DNA of 64,000 nucleotides from positions 90,355 through 154,354 of the forward strand of contig JAUCBJ010007053.1 of NCBI GenBank assembly GCA_032718475.1, given 5' to 3'. The notes beneath the pieces were generated by a model. That model worked only from the letters and a program-made list of their open reading frames with translations, did not search any database and had not been told where the DNA came from. The DNA is from Nemertoderma westbladi. Its lineage: Eukaryota; Xenacoelomorpha; Nemertodermatida; Nemertodermatidae. The position numbers were made by a program, and so were the translations under genes. Below are positions 20,442-31,637 of this stretch, piece by piece; the first letter of the stretch is position 1, and every line of letters begins with the position of its first letter.

Positions 20442-21687
20442 GTTGCTCCATGTGGTGGTTAACTTGGTGGATGTGTCGAGGATGGTAGATCCAGTCCCGA
20501 CACGTTATTCCTCTTGGCCAGAAACCAGGTACTTTTAGATTATCACCGATCCCTGAATCCACTGATATCTTCATATTCCTAGAGTCTCTGGAGTTACGTG
20601 TTGTTATACGGTGGATAGTTATACGATGATAATTTAAGTAATCAACTATATCATCCTCAGAGTACTCAAATGGCACACCGCTGATAAAGACAGTTGTTTG
20701 TTTTGATAATTGTTCGGACCAGCTCTGTTTGCTTGAGCCCTGTTTTAATTCATTAGGTTCGTGTTGCTTGTTGAGTGTTTTCCCTCGTCTATGATGCCTG
20801 ATACTTCTGGCAGGACTGGAGTGTCTATGTGTACCCAGTTCAGCCCTTGTTGATTTACGATTATTTGTTCTAGAGCTTGAGCTCTCAATCCTTGAACCAG
20901 TATCTTGCTTTGTATGAAGCTGATTTGAAATTGCCTTTAAGTACTGTGAATTTGAAATTGTAGCTGCATTGTCTGCTTCATCTGAGAGTAGAGGGGCAAA
21001 TCTGTTGTTTGTTTGTCCCACCAATTTGGGAGGGCAACCAGCAGAAAAATCCTTTCTTTGATAACTTCTCCGCCTGGAAATGATGGACCAGTCCAAATCG
21101 TTTGGCTTGGCATCATGATTGCCGTGGTGAGGTTGATCTCTTGGATTGGTTGGTGTGCTTTCCCCTGCTGATATAGAATCAATGATAAGGTACTCGTCTT
21201 GGGAGCCTACTTGAGTCTTCTTTCGTTTGTCAGTCATTTCCTCACTGCTTCGACCTGAAGGTTCACATGCTTGCAGTTGTCCTTCTAGCCTAGTAATTTT
21301 TTGTTCCAAGATCATTCGTTGGTGGCGTTCTATACTAAGTTCATCTTGGATATATCCATATTTCTCTTTTAAGGAACAATTCTCCGTTTCGATGAGACCA
21401 AGACGTGCCTGCAATGTGGACACAGCTGTAATGAGGTCATTCCTAATGCCCTCTAAAGTGATCCCCGTTGTATTCAAGTCAACCTTCCTTAGGCGTCTAC
21501 GGCAGGCCTCTGAGATAGCCCCTGCTGAGAGACAGCGTAGAAGCTCAAATATGTCTGTTGCTAGAGGAGTGGCAGCTGAGCGGTGTTGTAGTTTTAGGGT
21601 TACTGACTGTAGTGGGGACATAATTTTCTGCAGAGAGTCGAATAATTGTTGGCGAATTATCATAAGACCCAATGGTGGTTGGTGCAT
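20365..21687 (-). CDS. LINE-B ORF1: coiled-coil, RNA-binding-like protein
   Basis: 440 codons. Residues ~80-140 are heptad-like and charged (LQARLGLIETENCSLKEKY and following), fitting a coiled coil for trimer or dimer formation. Residues ~150-330 are low-complexity, serine- and basic-rich. Residues ~331-410 start TTVFISGVPFEYSEDDI and include VPGFWPRGITCRDW, resembling the RRM-like segment seen in other LINE ORF1 proteins. These coat the element RNA to form a ribonucleoprotein. The C-terminus is histidine- and arginine-rich. It overlaps the start of ORF2. No gag-type CCHC knuckle is visible. The function is inferred from position and architecture. Confidence 0.75.
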   Translation of the reverse strand: MHQPPLGLMIIRQQLFDSLQKIMSPLQSVTLKLQHRSAATPLATDIFELLRCLSAGAISEACRRRLRKVDLNTTGITLEGIRNDLITAVSTLQARLGLIETENCSLKEKYGYIQDELSIERHQRMILEQKITRLEGQLQACEPSGRSSEEMTDKRKKTQVGSQDEYLIIDSISAGESTPTNPRDQPHHGNHDAKPNDLDWSIISRRRSYQRKDFSAGCPPKLVGQTNNRFAPLLSDEADNAATISNSQYLKAISNQLHTKQDTGSRIESSSSRTNNRKSTRAELGTHRHSSPARSIRHHRRGKTLNKQHEPNELKQGSSKQSWSEQLSKQTTVFISGVPFEYSEDDIVDYLNYHRITIHRITTRNSRDSRNMKISVDSGIGDNLKVPGFWPRGITCRDWIYHPRHIHQVNHHMEQRDRYHNAVNSGYRDRPWAHQPFHQD

Positions 21688-21895
21688 TCTGGGAAAAACA
21701 TCAGCTGTGTTTCTGTTTTTTTGCAGGAACTCAAGTAATGACGTGCAACATACTTTATGGCACTCAGCTTGTCATAGTTAGGATTTTGCAGCTTAGTTGT
21801 GAGGACAGCCATAATCGAAGCGGTGTGTGGTAAAGCAATACTAATTATAGACAGAAAACTGTCAATAACATTGTCATCAATCCATGACTTCCCAT

Positions 21896-23185
21896 TTAAT
21901 GTTTACTGGAGCTATCGTGCTGATCCACCGGTTGAGTCGAGGTATCTAGCTGATCCACAGGTTTACTGGAGGTATCAAGCTGATCCGCGGGTTTACTGGA
22001 GGTATCGAGTTGACCCACATGTTTATTAGAGGTAACCAGCTGATCTTCATGTTTACAGGAGGTATCTAGCTGATCCACAGGTTTACTAAAGGTAACCAGC
22101 TGATCTGCATGTTTACTGGAGGTATCTAGCTGATCCACAGGTTTACTGGATGTATCAAGCTGATCCACAGGTTTACTGGTGGTATCAGACAGATCCACAG
22201 GTTTACAGGAGGTATGGAGCTGAACCACAGGTTCCATATCAAGTTGATCCGCTGGTTTACTACAGGTATCGACCAGATCCACAGGTTTACTAGAGGTATC
22301 GACCAGATCCACAGGTTTACTGGAGCTATCGTGCTGATCCACCGGTTTAGTCGAGGTATCTAGCTGATCCACAGGTTTACTGGAGGTATCAAGCTGATCC
22401 GCGGGTTTACTGGAGGTATCGAGTTGACCCACATGTTTATTAGAGGTAACCAGCTGATCTTCATGTTTACAGGAGGAATCTAGCTGATCCACAGGTTTAC
22501 TAGAGGTAACCAGCTGATCTGCATGTTTACTGGAGGTATCAAGCTGATCCACTGGTTTACTTGAGGTTTCGAGCTGATCCACAGGTTTACTAGAGGTAAC
22601 CAGCTGATCTGCATGTTTACTGGAGGTATCTAGCTGATCCACAGTTTTACTGGAGGTATCTAGCTGTTCCACAGGTTTACTGGAGGTATCAAGCTGATCC
22701 ACAGGTTTACTGGGGGTATCAAGCTGATCCGCGGGTTTACTTAAGGTTTCGAGCTGATCTGCGGGTTTACTTAAGGTTTCGAGCTGATCCGCGGGTTTAC
22801 TTAAGGTTTCGAGCTGATCCGCAGGTTTACTTAAGATTTCGAGTTGATCCGCGGGTTTACTAGAGGAACCCGGCTGATCCGTGAGTTTACTGGAGGCATG
22901 GAGCTGGTCCACAGGTATACTGGAGGTATCCAGCCGATCCTCGGGTTTACTGGTGGAGATATTGGACTGATCCAAAGGTTTACTGGAGATGTTGGCCGTC
23001 CGATCCACGGGTCTACTGGAAATATCGAGCGACTCGTCCGTTAATTTAGGATCTTCGGGCTCAGAACAAAGGTTTGCTGTTTCAGCTCGAAGAAGCAGTT
23101 CTCCTCGCGATCCAGAGGTGGAAAGATTCCGATTGCTCAACAAAAGTTTTAGTCGCTTGGTGTTCATCTTTTTAAGTTTATCCAT
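21896..23185 (-). CDS. LINE-B 5' ORF: SAP domain plus 10-residue repeats
   Basis: The open frame extends up to 23338, but I place the start at the methionine at 23185 (MDKLKKMNTK). The preceding 51 codons look like translated 5' UTR. The first ~40 residues fit a SAP DNA-binding motif (RLKLLLSNRNLSTSGSRGEL followed by LLR). The rest is about 36 copies of a 10-residue repeat near KPVDQLDTSS, acidic and probably disordered. A SAP fold binds AT-rich or scaffold DNA, so a role in chromatin targeting of the element is conceivable but only inferred. It ends 208 nt before ORF1 starts. Because the inserted unit has precise borders containing all three frames, I treat it as part of the LINE. A captured host gene is an alternative. 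Confidence 0.7.
   Translation of the reverse strand: MDKLKKMNTKRLKLLLSNRNLSTSGSRGELLLRAETANLCSEPEDPKLTDESLDISSRPVDRTANISSKPLDQSNISTSKPEDRLDTSSIPVDQLHASSKLTDQPGSSSKPADQLEILSKPADQLETLSKPADQLETLSKPADQLETLSKPADQLDTPSKPVDQLDTSSKPVEQLDTSSKTVDQLDTSSKHADQLVTSSKPVDQLETSSKPVDQLDTSSKHADQLVTSSKPVDQLDSSCKHEDQLVTSNKHVGQLDTSSKPADQLDTSSKPVDQLDTSTKPVDQHDSSSKPVDLVDTSSKPVDLVDTCSKPADQLDMEPVVQLHTSCKPVDLSDTTSKPVDQLDTSSKPVDQLDTSSKHADQLVTFSKPVDQLDTSCKHEDQLVTSNKHVGQLDTSSKPADQLDTSSKPVDQLDTSTQPVDQHDSSSKH
21899..22990. repeat. 30-bp coding minisatellite in the SAP-repeat ORF
   Basis: Units near GTTTACTGGAGGTATC followed by AAGCTGATCCACAG repeat about 36 times and keep the minus frame open. A block of several units with the same variant order appears twice (start of the array and around 22320-22520), showing internal duplication. 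Confidence 0.9.
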
Positions 23186-23527
23186 TTTATTGAATCCCAA
23201 ACCCGGTACGACGAGTCTTGTGTACGACGATATGGTAAGTAAAATGACAGTACAGTACCGGTAGACCGTTATTAAAACTGCAGCTACCGTATAGCACCAA
23301 TGTGCCGGCGCTGCAGGGTACAGTACCACTAAAATCAATGAAGGTAGTTAAAATAAATAAAAGGTAAAACTACAAAAAGCTACGACCGGTTCCTGGACCG
23401 CGAACGGGTACAGGCTCGTACGGTAAAATGAGTCAGTCTGACTGCGTCGGTTTCAGCATTTAAACATTTTAACTGCCTTGTCAGTTGGTATCTCCAAAGG
23501 TGAAAAAAAGGTGACTATTCAAAGTGG

Positions 23528-24575
23528 GTTACCAGTGGGGCGCGGGCCTACGTAATGAGTTACCAATGGGGCTCGGGCCTACGTAATGAGTTACCAGTGG
23601 GGCGCGGGCCTACGTAATGAGTTACCAGTGGGGCGCGGGCCTACGTAATGAGTTACCAGTGGGGCGCGGGCCTACGTAATGAGTTACCAGTGGGGCGCGG
23701 GCCTACGTAATGAGTTACCAGTGGGGCGCGGGCCTACGTAATGAGTTACCAGTGGGGCGCGGGCCTACGTAATGAGTTACCAGTGGGGCGCGGGCCTACG
23801 TAATGAGTTACCAGTGTGGCGCGGGCCTAAGTAATGAGTTACCAGTGGGGCGCGGGCCTACGTAATGAGTTACCAGTGGGGCGCGGGCCTACGTAATGAG
23901 TTACCAGTGGGGCGCGGGCCTACGTAATGAGTTACCAGTGGGGCGCGGGCCTACGTAATGAGTTACCAGTGGGGCGCGGGCCTACGTAATGAGTTACCAA
24001 TGGGGCTCGGGCCTACGTAATGAGTTACCAGTGGGGCGCGGGCCTACGTAATGAGTTACCAGTGGGGCGCGGGCCTACGTAATGAGTTACCAGTGGGGCG
24101 CGGGCCTACGTAATGAGTTACCAATGGGGCTCGGGCCTACGTAATGAGTTACCAGTGGGGCGCGGGCCTACGTAATGAGTTACCAGTGGGGCGCGGGCCT
24201 ACGTAATGAGTTACCAATGGGGCTCGGGCCTACGTAATGAGTTACCAGTGGGGCGCGGGCCTACGTAATGAGTTACCAGTGGGGCGCGGGCCTACGTAAT
24301 GAGTTACCAGTGGGGCGCGGACCTACGTAATGAGTTACCAGTGGGGCGCGGGCCTACGTAATGAGTTACCAGTGGGGCGCGGGCCTACGTAATGAGTTTC
24401 CAGTGGGGCGCGGGCCTACGTAATGAGTTACCAGTGGGGCGCGGGCCTACGTAATGAGTTACCAGTGGGGCGCGGGCCTACGTAATGAGTTACCAGTGGG
24501 GCGCGGGCCTACGTAATGAGTTACCAGTGGGGCGCGGGCCTACGTAATGAGTTACCAGTGGGGCGCGGGCCTATA
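23528..24575. repeat. 31-bp minisatellite, right segment
   Basis: About 34 units, continuing the array interrupted by LINE-B. The variants CCAATGGGGCTCGG, GTGTGGC...CCTAAG and GCGCGGACC come at the same spacing as in the left segment, offset by 7,672 bp. Confidence 0.97.
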
Positions 24576-25149
24576 CGTAATCTTAAATATCATCGAAACA
24601 TTAAACTAATAAAGACCTACTACTACTACCCTATGTAATGCAGCTTTGGTAACTTAATGCCATTTTTATTGGGAAGGAATATTCCACATGATTGGAGTGT
24701 TAGGACAGTAAAATAAGTATCAAATTTATAAGACTGTAAATTATGGGAATGTCAGTGAAACTCTCTTAGACTGTAACACAGTCGATGTCGATCTACTTAG
24801 AAATAAACAATAAGCAAGAGAAATGAGTGAGTTTATTTAATATTATAGAAGTTGGTAGAAATGAAGCTGATGGAGATGAATCAGATTTAGAGGATCAAAT
24901 ATTCGATTCTGGTGAACGAACAAGGAACAAACAACATTATTAACTAATAATAAATTAAATATGGTTAATCTTAAATTTTGATTTACAGGTGTTTTTATTT
25001 CAAACGCTGTAGTAAAGTTTATATGTTTATATTTTTCAATTCGTTGTTTTCAATATTTAATTTTAGAAATATTTCTAAACAAGTTTAAAAAATTTATAAA
25101 TCACTATTTTTATTTATAAATTTCACTAACATATTTAGAAAAAAAAACC
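24576..25149. other. AT-rich intronic stretch
   Basis: Mostly unordered. A short plus-strand open segment (about 24,846-24,945) encodes an acidic peptide containing DGDESDLEDQIFDSGE, which could be a transposase N-terminus remnant or chance. Nothing else is recognised. Confidence 0.3.
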
Positions 25150-28100
25150 CCTGGCTTATGGGTAAGTCGATGTCACGTGCGGTGATCACGGGGGTTCACC
25201 TGCGTACAGTAGTTTATGGGTAAGTCGATGTCACGTGCGGTGATCACGTGCGTACAGTAGTTTATGGGTAAGTCGGTGCCACGTGGGTTCACGTGCGTAC
25301 AGTAGTTTATGGGTAAGTCGGTGTCACGTGCGGTGATCACGGGGGTTCACCTGCGTACAGTAGTTTATGGGTAAGTCGGTGTCACGTGCGGTGATCACGT
25401 GGGTTCACGTGCGTACAGTAGTTTATGGGTAAGTCGGTGTCACGTGCGGTGATCACGTGGGTTCACGTGCGTACAGTAGTTTATGGGTAAGTCGGTGTCA
25501 CGTGCGGTGATCACGGGGGTTCACCTGCGTACAGTAGTTTATGGGTAAGTCGGTGTCACGTGCGGTGATCACGGGGGTTCACCTGCGTACAGTAGTTTAT
25601 GGGTAAGTCGGTGTCACGTGCGGTGATCACGTGGGTTCACGTGCGTACAGTAGTTTATGGGTAAGTCGGTGTCACGTGCGGTGATCACGTGGGTTCACGT
25701 GCGTACAGTAGTTTATGGGTAAGTCGATGTCACGTGCGGTGATCACGGGGGTTCACCTGCGTACAGTAGTTTATGGGTAAGTCGATGTCACGTGCGGTGA
25801 TCACGGGGGTTCACCTGCGTACAGTAGTTTATGGGTAAGTCGGTGTCACGTGCGGTGATCACGTGGGTTCACGTGCGTACAGTAGTTTATGGGTAAGTCG
25901 ATGTCACGTGCGGTGATCACGGGGGTTCACCTGCGTACAGTAGTTTATGGGTAAGTCGGTGTCACGTGCGGTGATCACGTGGGTTCACGTGCGTACAGTA
26001 GTTTATGGGTAAGTCGGTGTCACGTGCGGTGATCACGTGGGTTCACGTGCGTACAGTAGTTTATGGGTAAGTCGGTGTCACGTGCGGTGATCACGGGGGT
26101 TCACGTGCGTACAGTAGTTTATGGGTAAGTCGGTGTCACGTGCGGTGATCACGTGGGTTCACGTGCGTACAGTAGTTTATGGGTAAGTCGGTGTCACGTG
26201 CGGTGATCACGTGGGTTCACGTGCGTACAGTAGTTTATGGGTAAGTCGGTGTCACGTGCGGTGATCACGGGGGTTCACGTGCGTACAGTAGTTTATGGGT
26301 AAGTCGGTGTCACGTGCGGTGATCACGTGGGTTCACGTGCGTACAGTAGTTTATGGGTAAGTCGGTGTCACGTGCGGTGATCACGGGGGTTCACCTGCGT
26401 ACAGTAGTTTATGGGTAAGTCGGTGTCACGTGCGGTGATCACGTGGGTTCACGTGCGTACAGTAGTTTATGGGTAAGTCGGTGTCACGTGCGGTGATCAC
26501 GTGGGTTCACGTGCGTACAGTAGTTTATGGGTAAGTCGGTGTCACGTGCGGTGATCACGGGGGTTCACGTGCGTACAGTAGTTTATGGGTAAGTCGGTGT
26601 CACGTGCGGTGATCACGTGGGTTCACGTGCGTACAGTAGTTTATGGGTAAGTCGGTGCCACGTGCGGTGATCACGTGGGTTCACGTGCGTACAGTAGTTT
26701 ATGGGTAAGTCGGTGCCACGTGGGTTCACGTGCGTACAGTAGTTTATGGGTAAGTCGGTGTCACGTGCGGTGATCACGTGGGTTCACGTGCGTACAGTAG
26801 TTTATGGGTAAGTCGGTGTCACGTGCGGTGATCACGGGGGTTCACCTGCGTACAGTAGTTTATGGGTAAGTCGGTGTCACGTGCGGTGATCACGTGGGTT
26901 CACGTGCGGTGATCACGTGGGTTCACGTGCGTACAGTAGTTTATGGGTAAGTCGGTGTCACGTGCGGTGATAACGGGGGTTCACCTGCGTACAGTAGTTT
27001 ATGGGTAAGTCGGTGCCACGTGCGGTGATCACGTGGGTTCACGTGCGTACAGTAGTTTATGGGTAAGTCGGTGCCACGTGGGTTCACGTGCGTACAGTAG
27101 TTTATGGGTAAGTCGGTGTCACGTGCGGTGATCACGTGGGTTCACGTGCGTACAGTAGTTTATGGGTAAGTCGGTGTCACGTGCGGTGATAACGGGGGTT
27201 CACCTGCGTACAGTAGTTTATGGGTAAGTCGGTGCCACGTGCGGTGATCACGTGGGTTCACGTGCGTACAGTAGTTTATGGGTAAGTCGGTGTCACGTGC
27301 GGTGATCACGTGGGTTCACGTGCGTACAGTAGTTTATGGGTAAGTCGGTGCCACGTGCGGTGATCACGTGGGTTCACGTGCGTACAGTAGTTTATGGGTA
27401 AGTCGGTGCCACGTGGGTTCACGTGCGTACAGTAGTTTATGGGTAAGTCGGTGTCACGTGCGGTGATCACGTGGGTTCACGTGCGTACAGTAGTTTATGG
27501 GTAAGTCGGTGTCACGTGCGGTGATCACGGGGGTTCACCTGCGTACAGTAGTTTATGGGTAAGTCGGTGTCACGTGCGGTGATCACGTGGGTTCACGTGC
27601 GTACAGTAGTTTATGGGTAAGTCGGTGTCACGTGCGGTGATCACGGGGGTTCACCTGCGTACAGTAGTTTATGGGTAAGTCGGTGTCACGTGCGGTGATC
27701 ACGGGGGTTCACCTGCGTACAGTAGTTTATGGGTAAGTCGGTGTCACGTGCGGTGATCACGTGGGTTCACGTGCGTACAGTAGTTTATGGGTAAGTCGGT
27801 GTCACGTGCGGTGATCACGTGGGTTCACGTGCGTACAGTAGTTTATGGGTAAGTCGGTGTCACGTGCGGTGATCACGTGGGTTCACGTGCGTACAGTAGT
27901 TTATGGGTAAGTCGGTGTCACGTGCGGTGATCACGGGGGTTCACGTGCGTACAGTAGTTTATGGGTAAGTCGGTGTCACGTGCGGTGATCACGGGGGTTC
28001 ACCTGCGTACAGTAGTTTATGGGTAAGTCGGTGCCACGTGCGGTGATCACGTGGGTTCACGTGCGTACAGTAGTTTATGGGTAAGTCGGTGTCACGTGCG

Positions 28101-30205
28101 GTGATCACGGGGGTTCACGTGCGTACAGTAGTTTATGGGTAAGTCGGTGTCACGTGCGGTGATCACGGGGGTTCACCTGCGTACAGTAGTTTATGGGTAA
28201 GTCGGTGTCACGTGCGGTGATCACGTGGGTTCACGTGCGTACAGTAGTTTATGGGTAAGTCGGTGTCACGTGCGGTGATCACGGGGGTTCACGTGCGTAC
28301 AGTAGTTTATGGGTAAGTCGGTGTCACGTGCGGTGATCACGTGGGTTCACGTGCGTACAGTAGTTTATGGGTAAGTCGGTGTCACGTGCGGTGATCACGG
28401 GGGTTCACCTGCGTACAGTAGTTTATGGGTAAGTCGGTGTCACGTGCGGTGATCACGTGGGTTCACGTGCGTACAGTAGTTTATGGGTAAGTCGGTGTCA
28501 CGTGCGGTGATCACGGGGGTTCACGTGCGTACAGTAGTTTATGGGTAAGTCGGTGTCACGTGCGGTGATCACGGGGGTTCACCTGCGTACAGTAGTTTAT
28601 GGGTAAGTCGGTGTCACGTGCGGTGATCACGTGGGTTCACGTGCGTACAGTAGTTTATGGGTAAGTCGGTGTCACGTGCGGTGATCACGGGGGTTCACCT
28701 GCGTACAGTAGTTTATGGGTAAGTCGGTGTCACGTGCGGTGATCACGTGGGTTCACGTGCGTACAGTAGTTTATGGGTAAGTCGGTGTCACGTGCGGTGA
28801 TCACGGGGGTTCACGTGCGTACAGTAGTTTATGGGTAAGTCGGTGTCACGTGCGGTGATCACGTGGGTTCACGTGCGTACAGTAGTTTATGGGTAAGTCG
28901 GTGTCACGTGCGGTGATCACGTGGGTTCACGTGCGTACAGTAGTTTATGGGTAAGTAGGTGTCACGTGCGGTGATCACGTGGGTTCACGTGCGGTGATCA
29001 CGGGGGTTCACGTGCGTACAGTAGTTTATGGGTAAGTCGGTGTCACGTGCGGTGATCACGTGCGTACAGTAGTTTATGGGTAAGTCGGTGTCACGTGCGG
29101 TGATCACGTGCGTACAGTAGTTTATGGGTAAGTCGGTGTCACGTGCGGTGATCACGTGGGTTCACGTGCGTACAGTAGTTTATGGGTAAGTCGGTGTCAC
29201 GTGCGGTGATCACGGGGGTTCACGTGCGTACAGTAGTTTATGGGTAAGTCGGTGTCACGTGCGGTGATCACGGGGGTTCACGTGCGTACAGTAGTTTATG
29301 GGTAAGTCGGTGTCACGTGCGGTGATCACGGGGGTTCACGTGCGTACAGTAGTTTATGGGTAAGTCGGTGTCACGTGCGGTGATCACGGGGGTTCACCTG
29401 CGTACAGTAGTTTATGGGTAAGTCGGTGTCACGTGCGGTGCTCACGTGGGTTCACGTGCGTACAGTAGTTTATGGGTAAGTCGGTGTCACGTGCGGTGAT
29501 CACGTGGGTTCACGTGCGTACAGTAGTTTATGGGTAAGTCGGTGTCACGTGCGGTGATCACGTGGGTTCACGTGCGTACAGTAGTTTATGGGTAAGTCGG
29601 TGTCACGTGCGGTGATCACGGGGGTTCACCTGCGTACAGTAGTTTATGGGTAAGTCGGTGTCACGTGCGGTGATCACGGGGGTTCACCTGCGTACAGTAG
29701 TTTATGGGTAAGTCGGTGTCACGTGCGGTGATCACGGGGGTTCACGTGCGTACAGTAGTTTATGGGTAAGTCGGTGTCACGTGCGGTGATCACGGGGGTT
29801 CACGTGCGTACAGTAGTTTATGGGTAAGTCGGTGTCACGTGCGGTGATCACGTGGGTTCACGTGCGTACAGTAGTTTATGGGTAAGTCGGTGTCACGTGC
29901 GGTGATCACGTGGGTTCACGTGCGTACAGTAGTTTATGGGTAAGTCGGTGTCACGTGCGGTGATCACGGGGGTTCACCTGCGTACAGTAGTTTATGGGTA
30001 AGTCGGTGTCACGTGCGGTGATCACGGGGGTTCACGTGCGTACAGTAGTTTATGGGTAAGTCGGTGTCACGTGCGGTGATCACGGGGGTTCACGTGCGTA
30101 CAGTAGTTTATGGGTAAGTCGGTGTCACGTGCGGTGCCACGTGGGTTCACGTGCGGTGATCACGTGGGTTCACGTGCGGTGATCACGTGGGTTCACGTGC
30201 GTACT
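25150..30205. repeat. 58-bp minisatellite rich in CACGTG and GGTAAGT
   Basis: About 88 units: CGTACAGTAGTTTATGGG, TAAGTCGGTGTCACGTGCGG, TGATCACGTGGGTTCACGTG. Two main variants alternate irregularly. One has three CACGTG palindromes; the other has CACGGGGGTTCACCTG and keeps only the first. Some units lack the GCGGTGATCACGTG segment. Every unit carries the donor-like ATGGGTAAGTC on the plus strand, the sense strand of the surrounding gene. Confidence 0.97.
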
Positions 30206-30934
30206 GCAAACTGTCTCATCTACTCAATATACTGCAATTTGGGAATATATCTGTTAAATATGGAATATCTTACTGCCGAATGCGGAAAACCAAAATGTCT
30301 ACCGGCTCCGCAAAAAGTCCAAATGCTAATTAAATGGCATTGAATATCTGTTACAACGACGTCACCAATCATAGCTGTTTCTTTGTAAAATTTTGTCTAG
30401 GAGACTTTCAATTTAAATGAAAATAAATAATTTTTTCCATACGTTACCATAGGAACCACGCACAAATATTCTAAGAATGTTTCATTATATGATATTAGTG
30501 AATTCTGTGATGGAGTCCTTAAGGGGGGGGGGGGGGGGGAGGAGGAGGGGGAGTTATATTTCTCGAAAGTATTTTTTACTCCTCTAAAGAGGTCAGGGTA
30601 GATAGCTATTTTGAGGTTTGGATGAGTATGGGCGCAATAAAGTTAAAAATACCGACATGTGTGAATTGGTATAATAAGTATAATACTAAAAATAATTTAC
30701 ATCTTGGTTGCGGTGTAAACACACATTATCCCCATAAGCCTAAAGTGCATTATTTACACCTTGTTGCTATGGAAACGTGCATCAGGTCTAATATAACTAC
30801 TAACAATCTTTTATTGCTTCAAGTGTTGTTTATCTCCAGTTTGCATCCTAATAACACAAATTCCCAACTGTTAGTTACTTTGGAAAGGTCATCTTGTTGT
30901 TACCAATAAGTAAGGCCTAGGTTGATGCCATTAA
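30206..30934. other. Intronic stretch with poly-G tract
   Basis: Unordered sequence with a run of about 17 G (30524-30540) followed by a GGAGGAGGGGGAG purine tract. A 95-codon plus-strand frame at 30622-30909 has no recognisable features and I do not call it a gene. Confidence 0.35.
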
Positions 30935-31370
30935 CAATGCTGATGATAGCAGGCACTCAGCTCAGGCATAGCAATCAGTAAACCTGCTGACTGGGAGGAA
31001 AAGCCAACCAACCACCAAGGTTACTGCTGAATGTCCTAAACTCCTCAATAATGGTTGGAAGGCCTACTTTGAGAAGCAGCTTCCAAACATAAGAGAGTGA
31101 GGTACATCGTGTATCTGATTCTGTGCTCACAGATATCCACATCTCATTTGCTGAAATTAAGACTGCAGTAATGGGCTTGAAGACCAATCATACCATTGGA
31201 GTAGATGGCATGCCCCCTGAGGTCTTTAAAATTCATGAGTACTTAGAGCTCATTCACCCCATTATTCTTGGACATGTATAGGACAAAGATAGTCCCTCAA
31301 GAAATGAAAATATATAAGTTGGTCCCGGCCCCAAAGAAGGCAACCTAACAACGGTGTCCGGACAATTACG
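30935..31370 (+). pseudogene. Degenerate LINE reverse-transcriptase fragment
   Basis: A plus-strand segment reads EIKTAVMGLKTNHTIGVDGM followed by PPEVFK, the pre-palm signature of RTE/CR1-type reverse transcriptases. A frame break and stop follow, then KIVPQEMKIYKLVPAPKK and a PDNY remnant (normally NYRGI). Upstream, CTGCTGACTGGGAGGAAAAG may be the decayed LTGRK segment common before this domain. Several stops and frameshifts show it is dead. It may belong to the same family as the endonuclease scrap at 336-555. Confidence 0.65.
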
Positions 31371-31479
31371 ACCCGGTCAATTTCGACCCATGTTTTTAAA
31401 TAAAAATTATGGGTCGCAATTGTCAATGATATACAGTGATATTTATCAATGATATACATTACATATTTTTATCTGGATC

Positions 31480-31616
31480 CGGACAATTGCGACCCGGACA
31501 ATTGCGACCCGGACAATTGCGACCCGGACAATTGCGACCCGGACAATTGCGACCCGGACAATTGCGACCCGGTCAATTTTTTCTAAAATCATGGGTCGCA
31601 ATTGACCGGGTCGCAA
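31480..31616. repeat. 15-bp tandem repeat and adjoining 17-bp hairpin
   Basis: Six units of CGGACAATTGCGACC fill 31480-31570. TTGCGACCCGGTCAATT (31562-31578) and its exact reverse complement (31600-31616) form a perfect 17-bp stem with a 21-nt loop. Further inverted pieces of the same motif lie at 31357-31420. This looks like the end of a small palindromic transposon. Confidence 0.75.
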
Positions 31617-31637
31617 TATGACAGGTAATATCCCCAA

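Larger units (their letters stand above)
17039..23527 (-). mobile_element. LINE-B: three-ORF non-LTR retrotransposon inserted in the 31-bp array
   Basis: The array breaks after GTTAC (17034-17038) and resumes with GTTAC (23528-23532). The 6,494-bp offset equals the 7,672-bp offset between matching variant units minus exactly 38 array units, so the borders are set by array phase, with a target duplication of at least 5 bp. On the minus strand the order is a ~340-bp 5' UTR, a SAP-domain repeat ORF, ORF1, ORF2, and a ~270-bp 3' UTR ending in an AT-rich tail. All three frames are open, so the copy may be young. Clade: CR1/jockey-like by reverse-transcriptase motifs, not resolved. Confidence 0.85.

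Noticed and set aside
17208-21781. Plus-strand open frames of 79-184 codons across LINE-B
   Set aside because: They lie antisense to the ORF1 and ORF2 frames and carry no motifs.
23186-23338. First 51 codons of the 480-codon SAP ORF
   Set aside because: Hydrophobic and tyrosine-rich but without clear signal-peptide cleavage. The SAP motif starts right after the methionine at 23185, so I treat the earlier part as 5' UTR.
24846-24945. Acidic peptide resembling a transposase N-terminus
   Set aside because: Too short, with no downstream catalytic domain or terminal repeats. Mentioned only as a note in the stretch entry.
25060-25145. Possible inverted copy of 11,387-11,470
   Set aside because: Only an A-tract and a few TTTCTAA-like words match, within what AT-rich sequence gives by chance.
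30110-30343. 77-codon open frame at the end of the 58-bp array
   Set aside because: It begins inside the repeat and has no recognisable domain.
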